This document shows positions 9,116 to 17,578 of a stretch of DNA of 64,000 nucleotides, piece by piece; within the stretch, counting starts at the first letter, position 1, and each line of letters opens with the position of its first letter. The stretch comes from Brevibacillus brevis. Its GTDB lineage: Bacteria > Bacillota > Bacilli > Brevibacillales > Brevibacillaceae. The translations under genes and the position numbers were made by a program. Location: assembly GCF_001039275.2 (NCBI RefSeq), contig NZ_CP030117.1, positions 2,067,501 to 2,131,500 on the forward strand. The letters are read 5' to 3'. The notes below the pieces were generated by a model. That model was not told the DNA's origin, did not search any database, and was given only the letters and a program-made list of their open reading frames with translations.

Positions 9116-11542
9116 ATGAATCGTTCGACAAAACGGTTCATGAAAGAACAAGATGGGGGGATTGCAGTGTCAGTTTGGATAGCAAGCTTAGTGATGATGA
9201 TCGGCCTCATTTCCTCCGCCTATTTGCATCCTGCTTGGCTACTGTTGGCTGCAGGCGTATCATGGGCACTCGTTGCTTGTATCCCGTTACCGTATCGCAA
9301 ATATGTTGCATGCTACTCACTGATTACTATTCTAGCAGGTCTCTTTTTTTATGGGTACGAGAATCTCCACACCTCAGAAGTGAAACCATTGGCACAAAAG
9401 GAGCAGAGGATTTGGATAGAAGGTGTCATTGATTCACCTGTGAAACGGGACGGGGATGTAGCGCGATTTTTTGTCACGATCACATCCTGGGGTGAAAATC
9501 AGTCTGATCAGAACGAGCATCAGTCTCTCGAAAAAATTGCGCTTCGTGTTAAGCTTGGTTCTTTCCAAGAAGCATCACAAATAGAGCAGTGGAGACGTGG
9601 TAGTGTGATCGTGGCTCCGATCCAACTATCCTTACCAGCTTCTGCGCGCAATCCTCATGCCTTCGACTACGCCAGCTATTTGTATTGGCAAGGTGTCCAT
9701 GTCACAGGGGAAACAAACTATCAAGCGGTTGATATGACACCTGTTTTTTCTGTGACGGCGAGCTTTCAAGAATGGCAGGACTCAGGTGCCAAGCGAATTG
9801 AAGCATTATTTACAGATCCAGAAATAGCGGGTTACATGAAGTCGCTGCTGCTTGGTCTTGGACAAGAGGTGAATCCTGAGCTTGCGTCCATGTATTCGAA
9901 TTTGGGCTTAAGTCATATCCTCGCGATTTCTGGTTTGCATGTGACAATGGTTAGCTCCATGTTTATGTGGTGTTTGGAACGGATTGGAATCAGACGCAGA
10001 CTGGCGTTTGTCGTAACGATTTTGTTCTTGATCGGGTATGTGCTTCTGGTGGGAGCCAGCGCGTCCGCGATCCGATCTGGGCTGATGGGGAGTGTAGGTC
10101 TTCTCTGTCAAGTATTTGGAAAGAGGCTGGACGGCAAGGACGTCTGGGCAGGTGCACTGATTCTGATGCTGGTGGTGAATCCATATCAGCTATGGCATGT
10201 CGGTTTTCAGCTTTCCTTTGCGGTGACACTTGGTCTGATTATTTTTGTGCCATACAGCTTGCAAGTGTTTGTTCGGGTACCCGTCTGGATTCGTACACTT
10301 GTGGCGGTTACTTTGTCAGCTCAGCTCGTTTCTTTTCTGTTTCTCATCTACCATTTTCATTTGTTTTCACCTGTGTCTTGGCTGGTCAATTTGGTAGTGA
10401 CGCCGATTCTCTCGGCTATAGCACTACCGTTCGGGTATATTGCGGTTGTCCTCGATTTCGTCCACCCGTTTTTGGCCGTGATCCCTGTTTGGGTATCGAC
10501 GGCTATGCTGAAATGGATTCATCTCCCGCTGTTTGCCATTGAAAAAATGAGGCTCCCCTTCACATATTGGCCGCATCCTTCGTGGTGGTGGCTTGTTTTG
10601 TATACCTGCTTTTTAGGTGTTCTGCCCATTTTATGGAAGCTTGGCTATCATCGAAAGCGTGATATAATGCTTACTTTCGTTATATTTCTCTTGTTCATTG
10701 TAGCGGCTAGACAGCCGTTTTCAGGAGTCGAAGAAGTGCGAATTACCTTCCTTGATGTCGGACAAGGGGATTCCATCGTTGTCGAAATTGGTGATCAGAA
10801 GGTATACTTAATGGATGCAGGTGGGACAATGCAGTTCCCTGCTGCTGAACCATGGATGGAAAAGCGTGATCCATTTGAGGTGGGGAAAGACGTCGTTCTG
10901 CCGTTTCTGATGTCCAGAGGAATTGAGAAAATCGATCGTGTTATCATGACGCATGGCGATCTGGATCACATCGGGGGATTAAAATCGCTGATTTCTCATT
11001 TTTCTTTTGGAGAGGTATTGGTGAATGGAACAGCACCTTCCAAATTGGAGGGCGAGATTGTCCAGCTTTTTCGACAAGAAGGAGTTCCGATACTAACCGG
11101 GCTCCCGGGTCAATCATGGTCAGATGGGCCGGGAATCGAGTGGAAGTGGCTGCACCCGGGTGAATCGACCTTCTCAGGAAATGATGCTTCCGTAGTACTC
11201 CAGCTAACGGCTTTCAACAAGACTGTATTGTTTACGGGTGACATTGAAAAGGATGGGGAAGGTCAGCTTGTTCAAAACGGTTTGACATCTGTGGATGTTT
11301 TGAAAGTAGCCCATCATGGGAGCAATACCTCGAGCAACGAAGAGCTCCTTGCAGTTACAGCACCAAAAGTTGCTGTAATCTCTGCCGGGGTGAAAAATCG
11401 GTACGGGCATCCATCGTCCGAAGTACTGCATCGCTTAAAAAAATCGGGTTCCGTCGTGTACAGGACTGATGTTCATGGAGCGATTACGCTGGTGATTACA
11501 CCTGCGGGATTATATTGGCAGGCCCAAATATTGGATACATAA
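9116..11542 (+). CDS. comEC: ComEC/Rec2, DNA uptake channel protein
   Basis: ComEC is the polytopic membrane channel that carries single-stranded DNA into competent cells. The 808-residue protein has an N-terminal membrane and soluble DUF4131-like part, a central competence domain with LGLSHILAISGLHVTMV near residue 262 and about eight further membrane segments. A C-terminal metallo-beta-lactamase-like domain shows FLDVGQGDS near 545, THGDLDHIGG near 611 and AHHGSN near 731, the proposed nuclease site. AAGGAG lies just ahead of the ATG at 9116; in-frame starts at 9140 and GTG 9167 are possible alternatives. In Bacillus it follows comEA and comEB; here asnB intervenes and comEA points the other way. 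Confidence 0.95.
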   Translation: MNRSTKRFMKEQDGGIAVSVWIASLVMMIGLISSAYLHPAWLLLAAGVSWALVACIPLPYRKYVACYSLITILAGLFFYGYENLHTSEVKPLAQKEQRIWIEGVIDSPVKRDGDVARFFVTITSWGENQSDQNEHQSLEKIALRVKLGSFQEASQIEQWRRGSVIVAPIQLSLPASARNPHAFDYASYLYWQGVHVTGETNYQAVDMTPVFSVTASFQEWQDSGAKRIEALFTDPEIAGYMKSLLLGLGQEVNPELASMYSNLGLSHILAISGLHVTMVSSMFMWCLERIGIRRRLAFVVTILFLIGYVLLVGASASAIRSGLMGSVGLLCQVFGKRLDGKDVWAGALILMLVVNPYQLWHVGFQLSFAVTLGLIIFVPYSLQVFVRVPVWIRTLVAVTLSAQLVSFLFLIYHFHLFSPVSWLVNLVVTPILSAIALPFGYIAVVLDFVHPFLAVIPVWVSTAMLKWIHLPLFAIEKMRLPFTYWPHPSWWWLVLYTCFLGVLPILWKLGYHRKRDIMLTFVIFLLFIVAARQPFSGVEEVRITFLDVGQGDSIVVEIGDQKVYLMDAGGTMQFPAAEPWMEKRDPFEVGKDVVLPFLMSRGIEKIDRVIMTHGDLDHIGGLKSLISHFSFGEVLVNGTAPSKLEGEIVQLFRQEGVPILTGLPGQSWSDGPGIEWKWLHPGESTFSGNDASVVLQLTAFNKTVLFTGDIEKDGEGQLVQNGLTSVDVLKVAHHGSNTSSNEELLAVTAPKVAVISAGVKNRYGHPSSEVLHRLKKSGSVVYRTDVHGAITLVITPAGLYWQAQILDT

Positions 11543-11548
11543 TCTGTT

Positions 11549-11577
11549 TGCAACTTTTTCAATGAGCGAACCGTCTG
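11549..11577 (+). promoter_or_regulatory. ECF-type promoter of the sigma/anti-sigma operon
   Basis: TGCAAC at 11549-11554, a T-rich stretch just downstream, a 17-base spacer and CGTCTG at 11572-11577 form the -35/-10 pattern typical of autoregulated ECF sigma factors in Firmicutes (AAC and CGTC cores). The sigma gene starts about 20 bases further on. Autoregulation is inferred from the pattern. Confidence 0.62.
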
Positions 11578-11595
11578 TAGGGGGGAGAAGAGAAT

Positions 11596-12141
11596 ATGCA
11601 TGAAGCAGAGTTGATCAGGATGGCGCAATCCGGGGATCATGACGCGCTAGTCGAACTGCTTCGATCTATTGAGACCTCCGTTTACCGAAGCGCTTATTAC
11701 ATTCTAGGGAACGAACAAGACGCGCTTGATGCCTCCCAGGAAGTCCTCATTCGAATTTATCGAAAGTTGGATACCTATCAGGAAAAAGCAAAGTTCTCTA
11801 CCTGGGTACAACGCATTGTCAGCAACGTCTGTATGGATAAATTTCGCGCGAAGAAGGAAACGGTCTCAATTGACGAGCACGAGTTGATCATTCCTGATCG
11901 TAACAACGTAGAAGAAGAAATCCTTCTCACCGGGCTGTCGAATGACATCCAGGAAGCCATCGGAAGATTGCCAAAGCAATACCGGATGGTTGTAGTACTC
12001 CGCTATCTAGAGGATTTGTCCTATCAAGAAATAGCGGAGGCACTAGATTTGCCGCTTAACACGGTAAAGTCGTATTTATTTCGGGCTAGGCAACAGTTAC
12101 AGGAGCTGTTGTACGACTACCAGAAAGGGGGGATCGGTTGA
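11596..12141 (+). CDS. RNA polymerase sigma factor, ECF subfamily
   Basis: The 181-residue protein has the two-domain layout of an ECF sigma factor. Region 2 (residues about 20-90) includes NEQDALDASQEVLIRIYRKL and STWVQRIVSNVCMDKFR, which bind core polymerase and the -10 element. Region 4 (about 125-175) includes PKQYRMVVVLRYLEDLSYQEIAEAL with a helix-turn-helix followed by NTVKSYLFRARQQL. The closest named families are the SigW/SigV-like Bacillus factors. The start follows GGGGGGAGAAG. The stop overlaps the ATG of the next gene, whose product has one membrane segment and is likely its anti-sigma factor. An ECF-like promoter directly upstream suggests self-activation. The stress signal cannot be read from sequence. 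Confidence 0.92.
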   Translation: MHEAELIRMAQSGDHDALVELLRSIETSVYRSAYYILGNEQDALDASQEVLIRIYRKLDTYQEKAKFSTWVQRIVSNVCMDKFRAKKETVSIDEHELIIPDRNNVEEEILLTGLSNDIQEAIGRLPKQYRMVVVLRYLEDLSYQEIAEALDLPLNTVKSYLFRARQQLQELLYDYQKGGIG

Positions 12142-13004
12142 TGACCAACGAAGAGATTTTTGAACTCATGCAGCGGGATCTGGATGGAGATCTGTTGGAG
12201 TCAGAGCAGCAACTGCTCCAGCGTTTGATCCAGAAAGATGCTGATCTGCAGCTTATGTACAACCGTTTGAAAGATGTGTCACAACAATTAGAACATCTGC
12301 CCCCTGTCGTACCTCCGTTCAGCATCGTAGATTCTATCCTGCCCAAGCTGGAGTCAGCCGCTGCAAAGCCTGCTGCGGTGAAATCTACGGTGAACGAGGA
12401 AATCCTGCCCACTCTGGAAGTTAAGCGCGAGTCGTCTTCACTGCCGGAATCAAAAAAGTGGAAGCGGATGAAAGTGTGGATGGCTAGTCTTGGCAGTACG
12501 GCCGTCGCTGCAAGCTTATTGGTTGGCATGCTGTTTTCGGGCGGTGATGGCAAGAAGCATGAAGTCGATTCGTTCCAGAACGGAACGGATATGACACCAG
12601 CGGTCGTGGAACCACCCAAAGTCCTTGGGCCAGATGCACCTACTCCTCCAAGCAATAATCCAATACCATCGAATTCTAAAGAGGAAGAGGACAAGACAAA
12701 AAAGTCTACTGGATCGGCTACACAGACGAAGAGTAAAAAACCACCGGCAAAGAACGTTCAAAAGCAAACACCGCCACCGAAGAAAACGAATACGACGCCA
12801 CCACAAAAGAAGCCAGTACCTCCAACGCCAGTATATACAGATGATAAGCCACCGGTATGGCCGATCGGACTGGAAGAGAATCCGGACAGAGAAGACAAAG
12901 AACCTGCTAATGACGATAAGGACGACGGCGGGGACAAGCAAGAGGAGAAAGACAAGGGAAAAAATAAAGATAAGAAAAAAGATAAAGATAATGACAACGA
13001 CTAA
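12141..13004 (+). CDS. Single-pass membrane protein, probable anti-sigma factor with low-complexity tail
   Basis: The 287-residue protein is translationally coupled to the ECF sigma gene (TGATGA overlap); a TTG three bases upstream is also in frame but the ATG at 12141 is better spaced from GAAAGGGGGG. A cytoplasmic N-terminus of about 110 residues begins EEIFELMQRDLDGDLLESEQ, the usual opening of anti-sigma proteins that bind sigma, but no HxxxCxxC zinc motif is present. One membrane segment follows at about 112-133. The outside part is rich in Pro, Lys, Ser and Thr, then ends in a long Asp/Lys/Glu/Asn repeat of about 35 residues. The role as anti-sigma is inferred from position and layout. 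No enzymatic domain is visible. Confidence 0.78.
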   Translation: MTNEEIFELMQRDLDGDLLESEQQLLQRLIQKDADLQLMYNRLKDVSQQLEHLPPVVPPFSIVDSILPKLESAAAKPAAVKSTVNEEILPTLEVKRESSSLPESKKWKRMKVWMASLGSTAVAASLLVGMLFSGGDGKKHEVDSFQNGTDMTPAVVEPPKVLGPDAPTPPSNNPIPSNSKEEEDKTKKSTGSATQTKSKKPPAKNVQKQTPPPKKTNTTPPQKKPVPPTPVYTDDKPPVWPIGLEENPDREDKEPANDDKDDGGDKQEEKDKGKNKDKKKDKDNDND

Positions 13005-13143
13005 CTTTTTTCCGCGTATGGACTGGCACCGCTTGCGGGGATTTTGCGTATAGTACATTATCAAGCACCCCCTGCTTACCGTTTGGGGAGGAGGAATCCC
13101 GGGGCTTTTCCCTAAACGTTTACATAGAGGTGCCAACGGATGA

Positions 13144-13180
13144 AAAAACCGCTACCGATTCACTGGTGGCGGTTTTTTTT
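13144..13180 (+). terminator. Terminator after the sigma/anti-sigma operon
   Basis: AACCGCTACC at 13147-13156 pairs with GGTGGCGGTT at 13163-13173 (one G-T pair), followed by a run of eight T. It lies 140 bases after the anti-sigma stop and just before the holA promoter. Confidence 0.85.
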
Positions 13181-13201
13181 CGCTTTGCTCTGTTCAACAT
13201 G

Positions 13202-13210
13202 TGCTATAAT
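13202..13210 (+). promoter_or_regulatory. Extended -10 promoter of holA
   Basis: TGCTATAAT at 13202-13210 is a perfect extended -10 element. The -35 region is poor, as is common with extended -10 promoters. It sits 35 bases ahead of the holA ATG. Confidence 0.6.
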
Positions 13211-13245
13211 AACGCAGGTAAGAAGAAGGAAAGGGGAGAAAAGGT

Positions 13246-14283
13246 ATGCCACTCCTATCGGCTATTCGCGAAATACGGCAAAAACAATTCTCGCCGATCT
13301 ACGTTTTATATGGTCCGGAGTCTTTTCTGGCCGAAGATTTTTTGGCGTTGGCTCGTAAAGAAATGGTTGATCCAGAATTTATGGATTTGAATATGAGTGT
13401 GTATGATTGTACCGAAACAGGATTGAGTGAAATTCTGCAAGATGCGGAAACCTTGCCGTTTATGGGTGAGCATCGATTGGTGATTGCCAGACAAGCCTAC
13501 TTTTTAACAGGAAGCAAGCCTTCGACTAAGGTAGAAAGCGACCCGGATGCTCTGCTCGATTATTTGCAAAATCCGCCCCCCTACACCACACTTATTTTAC
13601 ATACAGAAGCCGACAAGCTCGATGAACGAAAAAAGCTGGTCAAAACGCTGCAGCAAAAGGCGAAAGTGATCCCTTTTCCGTTGTTAAAAGACGGAGATTT
13701 ATATGGCTGGGTAGAGCGGCAAGCAGGTAAATACGAGGCGAAAATCGATCGTCAGCAAGCCATGAAGCTTGTGGAGCGAGTGGGAGCCGAGTTGCGCCTT
13801 CTGAACAAGGAAATCGAAAAGATGGCCCTGTTTGTCGGGGTGGGTGAAAGCATCACGGATGACGTCATTGAGCTGCTTGGAGCGCGTACGCTAGAGCAGG
13901 ATGTATTCGCGTTGATTGAACAGGTCGCTTCGGGGAGATTGGACAAGGCACTCAGGATGATGTATGACTGCATGAAAACAGGAGAGGAGCCGATCAAGCT
14001 GCTGGCTCTCTTGGCGAGGCAGTTCCGCATGCTGTTGCATGTCAAGCAATTGGCTCCGCGCGGTTATTCGCAGCAACAGATGGCAGGCATGATTAAAATG
14101 CATCCCTACGCGGTGAAAAAAGCAATGGAGCAAGCGCGTCATTTTTCTGAGGAGTCGTTGAAAAAACTGCTGGGCATTTTGGCGGAAGAAGATTTTCGGA
14201 TGAAGTCAGGGCAAGTGGACAAGCGTCTCGCCCTCGAATTATTCATTGCACGTGCACATGACGAACGAACAAAACGGTCGTGA
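13246..14283 (+). CDS. holA: DNA polymerase III delta subunit
   Basis: HolA is the delta subunit of the clamp loader and opens the beta sliding clamp so that it can be placed on primed DNA. The 345-residue protein has normal length. The N-terminal ATPase-like domain opens with PIYVLYGPESFLAEDF near residue 16, the degenerate nucleotide-binding loop typical of delta. The collar domain shows EQDVFALIEQVASGRLDKAL near 220 and LLALLARQFRMLLHVKQLAPRGYSQQ near 250. It matches Bacillus yqeN by sequence style and by position between comEC and rpsT. It starts with an ATG behind AAGGGGAGAAAAGG and ends before a terminator shared with the convergent rpsT. Confidence 0.95.
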   Translation: MPLLSAIREIRQKQFSPIYVLYGPESFLAEDFLALARKEMVDPEFMDLNMSVYDCTETGLSEILQDAETLPFMGEHRLVIARQAYFLTGSKPSTKVESDPDALLDYLQNPPPYTTLILHTEADKLDERKKLVKTLQQKAKVIPFPLLKDGDLYGWVERQAGKYEAKIDRQQAMKLVERVGAELRLLNKEIEKMALFVGVGESITDDVIELLGARTLEQDVFALIEQVASGRLDKALRMMYDCMKTGEEPIKLLALLARQFRMLLHVKQLAPRGYSQQQMAGMIKMHPYAVKKAMEQARHFSEESLKKLLGILAEEDFRMKSGQVDKRLALELFIARAHDERTKRS

Positions 14284-14297
14284 CGTTTTTTTACAGT

Positions 14298-14334
14298 AAA
14301 AAACCCCTAGAACACGATGTTCACGGGGTTTTTT
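14298..14334. terminator. Bidirectional terminator between holA and rpsT
   Basis: AAAAAACCCC at 14298-14306 and GGGGTTTTTT at 14325-14334 form a symmetric hairpin with an inner GAACA/TGTTC stem. T-runs flank it on both strands, so it can end holA and the convergent rpsT. Confidence 0.88.
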
Positions 14335-14346
14335 GTGCTTGGTCTC

Positions 14347-14622
14347 TTACGCTACAGGAGCGCTCAGAACGTTAAGCTTTTTCATCAAACGAGACTTTTG
14401 ACGGTTTGCTGCGTTTTTATGAATGAGACCTTTCGAAGCGGCCTTGTCCAGCTTTTTCACAGCCACCAGAAGAGTAGATTTCGCCAATGCTACATCGGAA
14501 GCAGCGACAGCTTTCTCAAAGTTCTTGATGGAAGTACGCAGATCAGACTTTTGAGAAGCACGGTGTGCGCGACGCTTTTCGATTGTTTTGGTGCGTTTAA
14601 TCGCGGATTTAATGTTTGGCAT
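14347..14622 (-). CDS. rpsT: 30S ribosomal protein S20
   Basis: S20 binds 16S rRNA early in 30S assembly. The 91-residue basic protein begins [21 protein letters not shown] and contains [15 protein letters not shown] and the conserved tail [20 protein letters not shown], so the family is unambiguous. The start was placed at the ATG at 14622, eight bases after a strong AAGGAGGTG; a GTG three codons upstream overlaps that site and was rejected. It is on the minus strand between holA and gpr, the same arrangement as in Bacillus. Its 5' region is divergent with the gpr promoter. Confidence 0.98.
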   Translation of the reverse strand: MPNIKSAIKRTKTIEKRRAHRASQKSDLRTSIKNFEKAVAASDVALAKSTLLVAVKKLDKAASKGLIHKNAANRQKSRLMKKLNVLSAPVA

Positions 14623-14712
14623 GTGTGTCACCTCCTTAATACGACCATAGACATACAGTCATACAACAAAGTAATTCTAGCATGGGGCGAACCCATTTGC
14701 AAGAAAGGATTC

Positions 14713-14742
14713 GGAATAAAAATGAAGGATTCAAGCAAGCTA
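14713..14742 (+). promoter_or_regulatory. Candidate sigma-G/sigma-F promoter of gpr
   Basis: GGAATA at 14713-14718, a 17-base spacer and CAAGCTA at 14736-14742 resemble the forespore consensus TGAATA-N17-CATACTA. gpr is known to be read by forespore sigma factors in Bacillus, which supports the match. The start codon lies 57 bases downstream. Confidence 0.45.
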
Positions 14743-14799
14743 GTAGCAGGAACAAAATGGTCAGTACTTTTTTCACTTCGGATCAAAGGAGCTGATAAC

Positions 14800-15900
14800 A
14801 TGGCACATAACATTGATTTATCTGGTTATTCCATTCGTACGGATTTGGCCTTGGAGGCTCATGAGCTTGCCCAGCAGCAAAACCAGAGTGATATTGGGGG
14901 CGTTTGGCTGCAAGCTGACGACAGCGAGCCCAATGTGAAAGTAACGAGATTACATGTGGAAACAGAGGAAGCGGGGAAGGAAATCGGCAAGCTCCCGGGG
15001 CATTACCTCACGATTGAAGTGCCAAAGCTGCGGGATAATGATACATCGATTGAGGAGCAGGTAGCCAAACGATTTTCCGTCGAATTTGCGATGTTTCTCA
15101 AACAACTGGGAATCACAGAGGACAAAAAGGCTCTCGTCGTTGGTCTCGGCAACTGGAATGTGACCCCGGATGCGCTTGGACCGATGGTTGTAGAAAATTT
15201 GTTGATTACACGCCATCTGTATACTCTAGCGCCTGAAACCGTCGGGGAAGGGTATCGGGAAGTCAGTGCGCTATCACCGGGTGTCCTTGGGATTACGGGG
15301 ATAGAAACAAGTGAGATCATTTTTGGTGTCGTAGAAAAAAGCAAACCCGATTTTGTCATCTGTATTGATGCTCTTGCGTCACGCGCTCTGCATCGGGTCA
15401 ACACGACGATTCAAATATCGGATACAGGGATTCATCCCGGATCAGGGGTCGGAAACAAGCGGAAAGCGATTGATCAGGCGACACTTGGTGTGCCTGTGAT
15501 TGCTATAGGAGTGCCTACGGTCGTTTTTGCCTCCACGATTGTAAATGATGCGATTACGTACTTGCTAGGGCATTTTGGACAATCGATGGTGGAGAGCAAG
15601 CGGGCGTTTAACAAACTGGCATTGAGTACGCTGCCGGAGCGTAAGGAACCGTATACGGAAGAGGATTTGCCTGACTTGGAATCCCGCAAGACATTCATGG
15701 GATTGGTAGGTTCACTGCCAGAAGAAGAGAAACGGCAATTGATTCATGAGGTCCTCCGACCGCTGGGACAGGATCTGGTTGTCACTCCAAAAGAAATTGA
15801 TGATTTTATTGAAGGCGTGGCGAATGTGATCGCAACAGGTCTGAATCGCGCCTTGCACAGTGCCGTAAATGAAGACAATAGCGGATCATATACCCACTAA
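14800..15900 (+). CDS. gpr: GPR germination endoprotease
   Basis: GPR cuts the small acid-soluble proteins that protect spore DNA, releasing amino acids at germination. It is made as a zymogen in the forespore and self-processed. The 366-residue protein is close to the Bacillus length. The pro-region boundary stretch SIRTDLALEA lies near residue 11, and the conserved core motifs VVGLGNWNVTPDALGP near 115, ICIDALASR near 187 and HPGSGVGNKRKAI near 212 are present. The ATG at 14800 follows AAAGGAG; a much longer in-frame reading begins inside rpsT on the opposite strand and is not real. A forespore-type promoter precedes it and spoIIP follows. Confidence 0.97.
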   Translation: MAHNIDLSGYSIRTDLALEAHELAQQQNQSDIGGVWLQADDSEPNVKVTRLHVETEEAGKEIGKLPGHYLTIEVPKLRDNDTSIEEQVAKRFSVEFAMFLKQLGITEDKKALVVGLGNWNVTPDALGPMVVENLLITRHLYTLAPETVGEGYREVSALSPGVLGITGIETSEIIFGVVEKSKPDFVICIDALASRALHRVNTTIQISDTGIHPGSGVGNKRKAIDQATLGVPVIAIGVPTVVFASTIVNDAITYLLGHFGQSMVESKRAFNKLALSTLPERKEPYTEEDLPDLESRKTFMGLVGSLPEEEKRQLIHEVLRPLGQDLVVTPKEIDDFIEGVANVIATGLNRALHSAVNEDNSGSYTH

Positions 15901-16040
15901 GTCACGAAAAGCTAGAGTGAGAGAGAAAAGCTAGAAAAGGGTTCTATCGTCTCTATGAGCCTCATAAGCTAAAGCATAGACAAGCGCGAGGGGAAGTTCT
16001 CCCTACGTGCAACCATGCTACAGCTAGAGGAGTGAGACAG

Positions 16041-17219
16041 ATGGCGACCCTCATTCAACGCCAATTCGTTGTTCTTTCCTTTATAACTGCCTTCCTGTTT
16101 GTCATGACAGGAGTGCTTTCGCTCGGCGGGAACCGAATCGCAATTTCTTCCTCCGCCATTCAACAGGCCGCTTCTCATATTTCCAGTCTGGCGATTTTGG
16201 GGTGGATGGGGCAGGAGATTCCTGTTTTGTCCGAAACGGTGCAAGCACAGGCTGATGATCGCACGAATAGCGTAACGGGTTTTCTCTTTCGCTTGGCAAC
16301 CAATATACAGCCGGGAGACTTGCGTAGCTTGCTAGGCAGGGAGCTCCCTGGGATGGTAACGACAGAGGATGCCAGGTTTGTCGTACAGGGAAAAGGAGCT
16401 TCTCTCGCAGATTTTTATTTGGAATATCCCGCCCATCCGAGACAGGTAGCGGATCAATCGCAAGTAGTTCCGATCGTAGAGCCAAAGCCGGAGGATACCA
16501 CGAAGTCAGGCGAAACAAAGCCAGCTCCTGTCCCCAATTCAATCACGGACGGCAAAAAAATCGTTTACGTCTACAACTCGCACAATCGGGAATCGTGGTT
16601 TAGTGAGACGAAGCCGGTGGGAACCTCCGTCGATCATCCTACGAGAAATATATCGTTAATCAGCAAGCATTTATCAGAAGCGTTGAATGACAGAGGAATT
16701 GGTTCGGATGTGAGCACCGACGACATCTATCAGCAGCTGTTGAACAAAAAAATGCATTACTCCTTCTCCTACGCGGAATCTTTGCAAGTAGTCAAATCCG
16801 CAACGGAGAAAAACAAGGAACTGTACTACTTTTTCGATCTGCATCGAGACACGGCGCCACGAGAGCGCACGACGGTCACGATCAAAGGAAAAACGTATGG
16901 AAGAGTATTGTTCGTCATCGGAAAAAGAAACAAAAGCTACGAAAAAAATGAGGCGTTTGCAACAGAGCTTCATGAGTTGATGGAAAAAATGTACCCAGAG
17001 CTTTCACGTGGCGTGATGGAAAAAGGCGCAAAAACGGATCATGGCGAGTATAATCAGTCCCTCTCCCCGGGAAGTCTGTTAATAGAAATAGGTGGTACGG
17101 AAAACAGCGTGCAGGAAAGCAAGAATACGGCAGAAGCATTGGCTGATGTTTTCGCAGCCTATTATCAGCAAGCTGAAAAAGTAGGCAAAACAGTTTCTGA
17201 CGAGCCTGCAAAGAGGTGA
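16041..17219 (+). CDS. spoIIP: Stage II sporulation protein P, peptidoglycan hydrolase
   Basis: SpoIIP is the amidase/endopeptidase of the SpoIID-SpoIIM-SpoIIP engulfment complex and acts in the mother-cell membrane during sporulation. The 392-residue protein has one N-terminal membrane segment near residues 10-30, a proline-rich linker near 145-165, and a C-terminal amidase domain. Conserved stretches include VYVYNSHNRESW near 174, FDLHRDTAPRE near 265 and LLIEIGGTENS near 346. An ATG at 16041 well spaced from AGAGGAG is preferred over the GTG at 16032 that overlaps it. It lies 140 bases after gpr, and overlaps yqxA's ribosome site, matching the Bacillus order gpr-spoIIP-yqxA. Confidence 0.95.
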   Translation: MATLIQRQFVVLSFITAFLFVMTGVLSLGGNRIAISSSAIQQAASHISSLAILGWMGQEIPVLSETVQAQADDRTNSVTGFLFRLATNIQPGDLRSLLGRELPGMVTTEDARFVVQGKGASLADFYLEYPAHPRQVADQSQVVPIVEPKPEDTTKSGETKPAPVPNSITDGKKIVYVYNSHNRESWFSETKPVGTSVDHPTRNISLISKHLSEALNDRGIGSDVSTDDIYQQLLNKKMHYSFSYAESLQVVKSATEKNKELYYFFDLHRDTAPRERTTVTIKGKTYGRVLFVIGKRNKSYEKNEAFATELHELMEKMYPELSRGVMEKGAKTDHGEYNQSLSPGSLLIEIGGTENSVQESKNTAEALADVFAAYYQQAEKVGKTVSDEPAKR

Positions 17220-17224
17220 CGGGC

Positions 17225-17533
17225 ATGAACGTGACGATGAAGCTGACTGGACTGTTAATCATCTTGCTGGTCGGGGTAGTTCTGGGATTGCAAACGGCTG
17301 AGCGTGGAATATCCAAGGTGAGTGGAGTGCCTGAGGGGCAGGCTCAAACCTTTTCCATCAAAAAAGTGGATCAAGGGCAAGTGGAGATCGCGGTTATGGG
17401 CAAGCAAGTTCAAACTGCCAACCCGAAGGAAATGGTCAACTACGTCAGTCGGATTGGTTTGACTTTAGGTGGAAGCATTAAAAGTGGGGCGCAGAGTTTT
17501 GTCGATTGGGTTGGGAGTTTTTTTGAACCGTGA
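17225..17533 (+). CDS. yqxA: YqxA-like protein (DUF3679)
   Basis: This 102-residue protein follows spoIIP with only five bases between stop and ATG. It has one N-terminal membrane or signal-anchor segment (LTGLLIILLVGVVLGLQTAE, about residues 6-25) and a short outside part ending in SGAQSFVDWVGSFFEP. This layout and position correspond to Bacillus yqxA, whose function is unknown. A GTG at 17216 is in frame but overlaps AGAGGTG, the ribosome site, so the ATG at 17225 was chosen. A strong hairpin terminator follows. In Bacillus lepA comes next; here it lies about 19 kb away. Confidence 0.82.
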   Translation: MNVTMKLTGLLIILLVGVVLGLQTAERGISKVSGVPEGQAQTFSIKKVDQGQVEIAVMGKQVQTANPKEMVNYVSRIGLTLGGSIKSGAQSFVDWVGSFFEP

Positions 17534-17578
17534 AAATGGTTTATGCGCAAAAAGAAGGGGTGCAGAAAGCCCCAGTGA

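Noticed and set aside
12516..13136. Minus-strand frame rich in Arg, Trp, Leu and Ile opposite the anti-sigma tail
   Set aside because: Its composition is the mirror of the low-complexity Asp/Lys tail in the real gene.
14317..14799. Upstream extension of the gpr frame
   Set aside because: It runs opposite rpsT and through the gpr promoter; the family N-terminus and ribosome site place the start at 14800.
15906..15935. Short direct repeat GAAAAGCTAGA after gpr
   Set aside because: Two copies only, close together, in a short intergenic stretch; not enough to call an operator or repeat.
15954..15982. Possible mother-cell sigma-E promoter for spoIIP ending in CATAGACA
   Set aside because: The -10 part is fair but no good -35 partner was found at the right distance.
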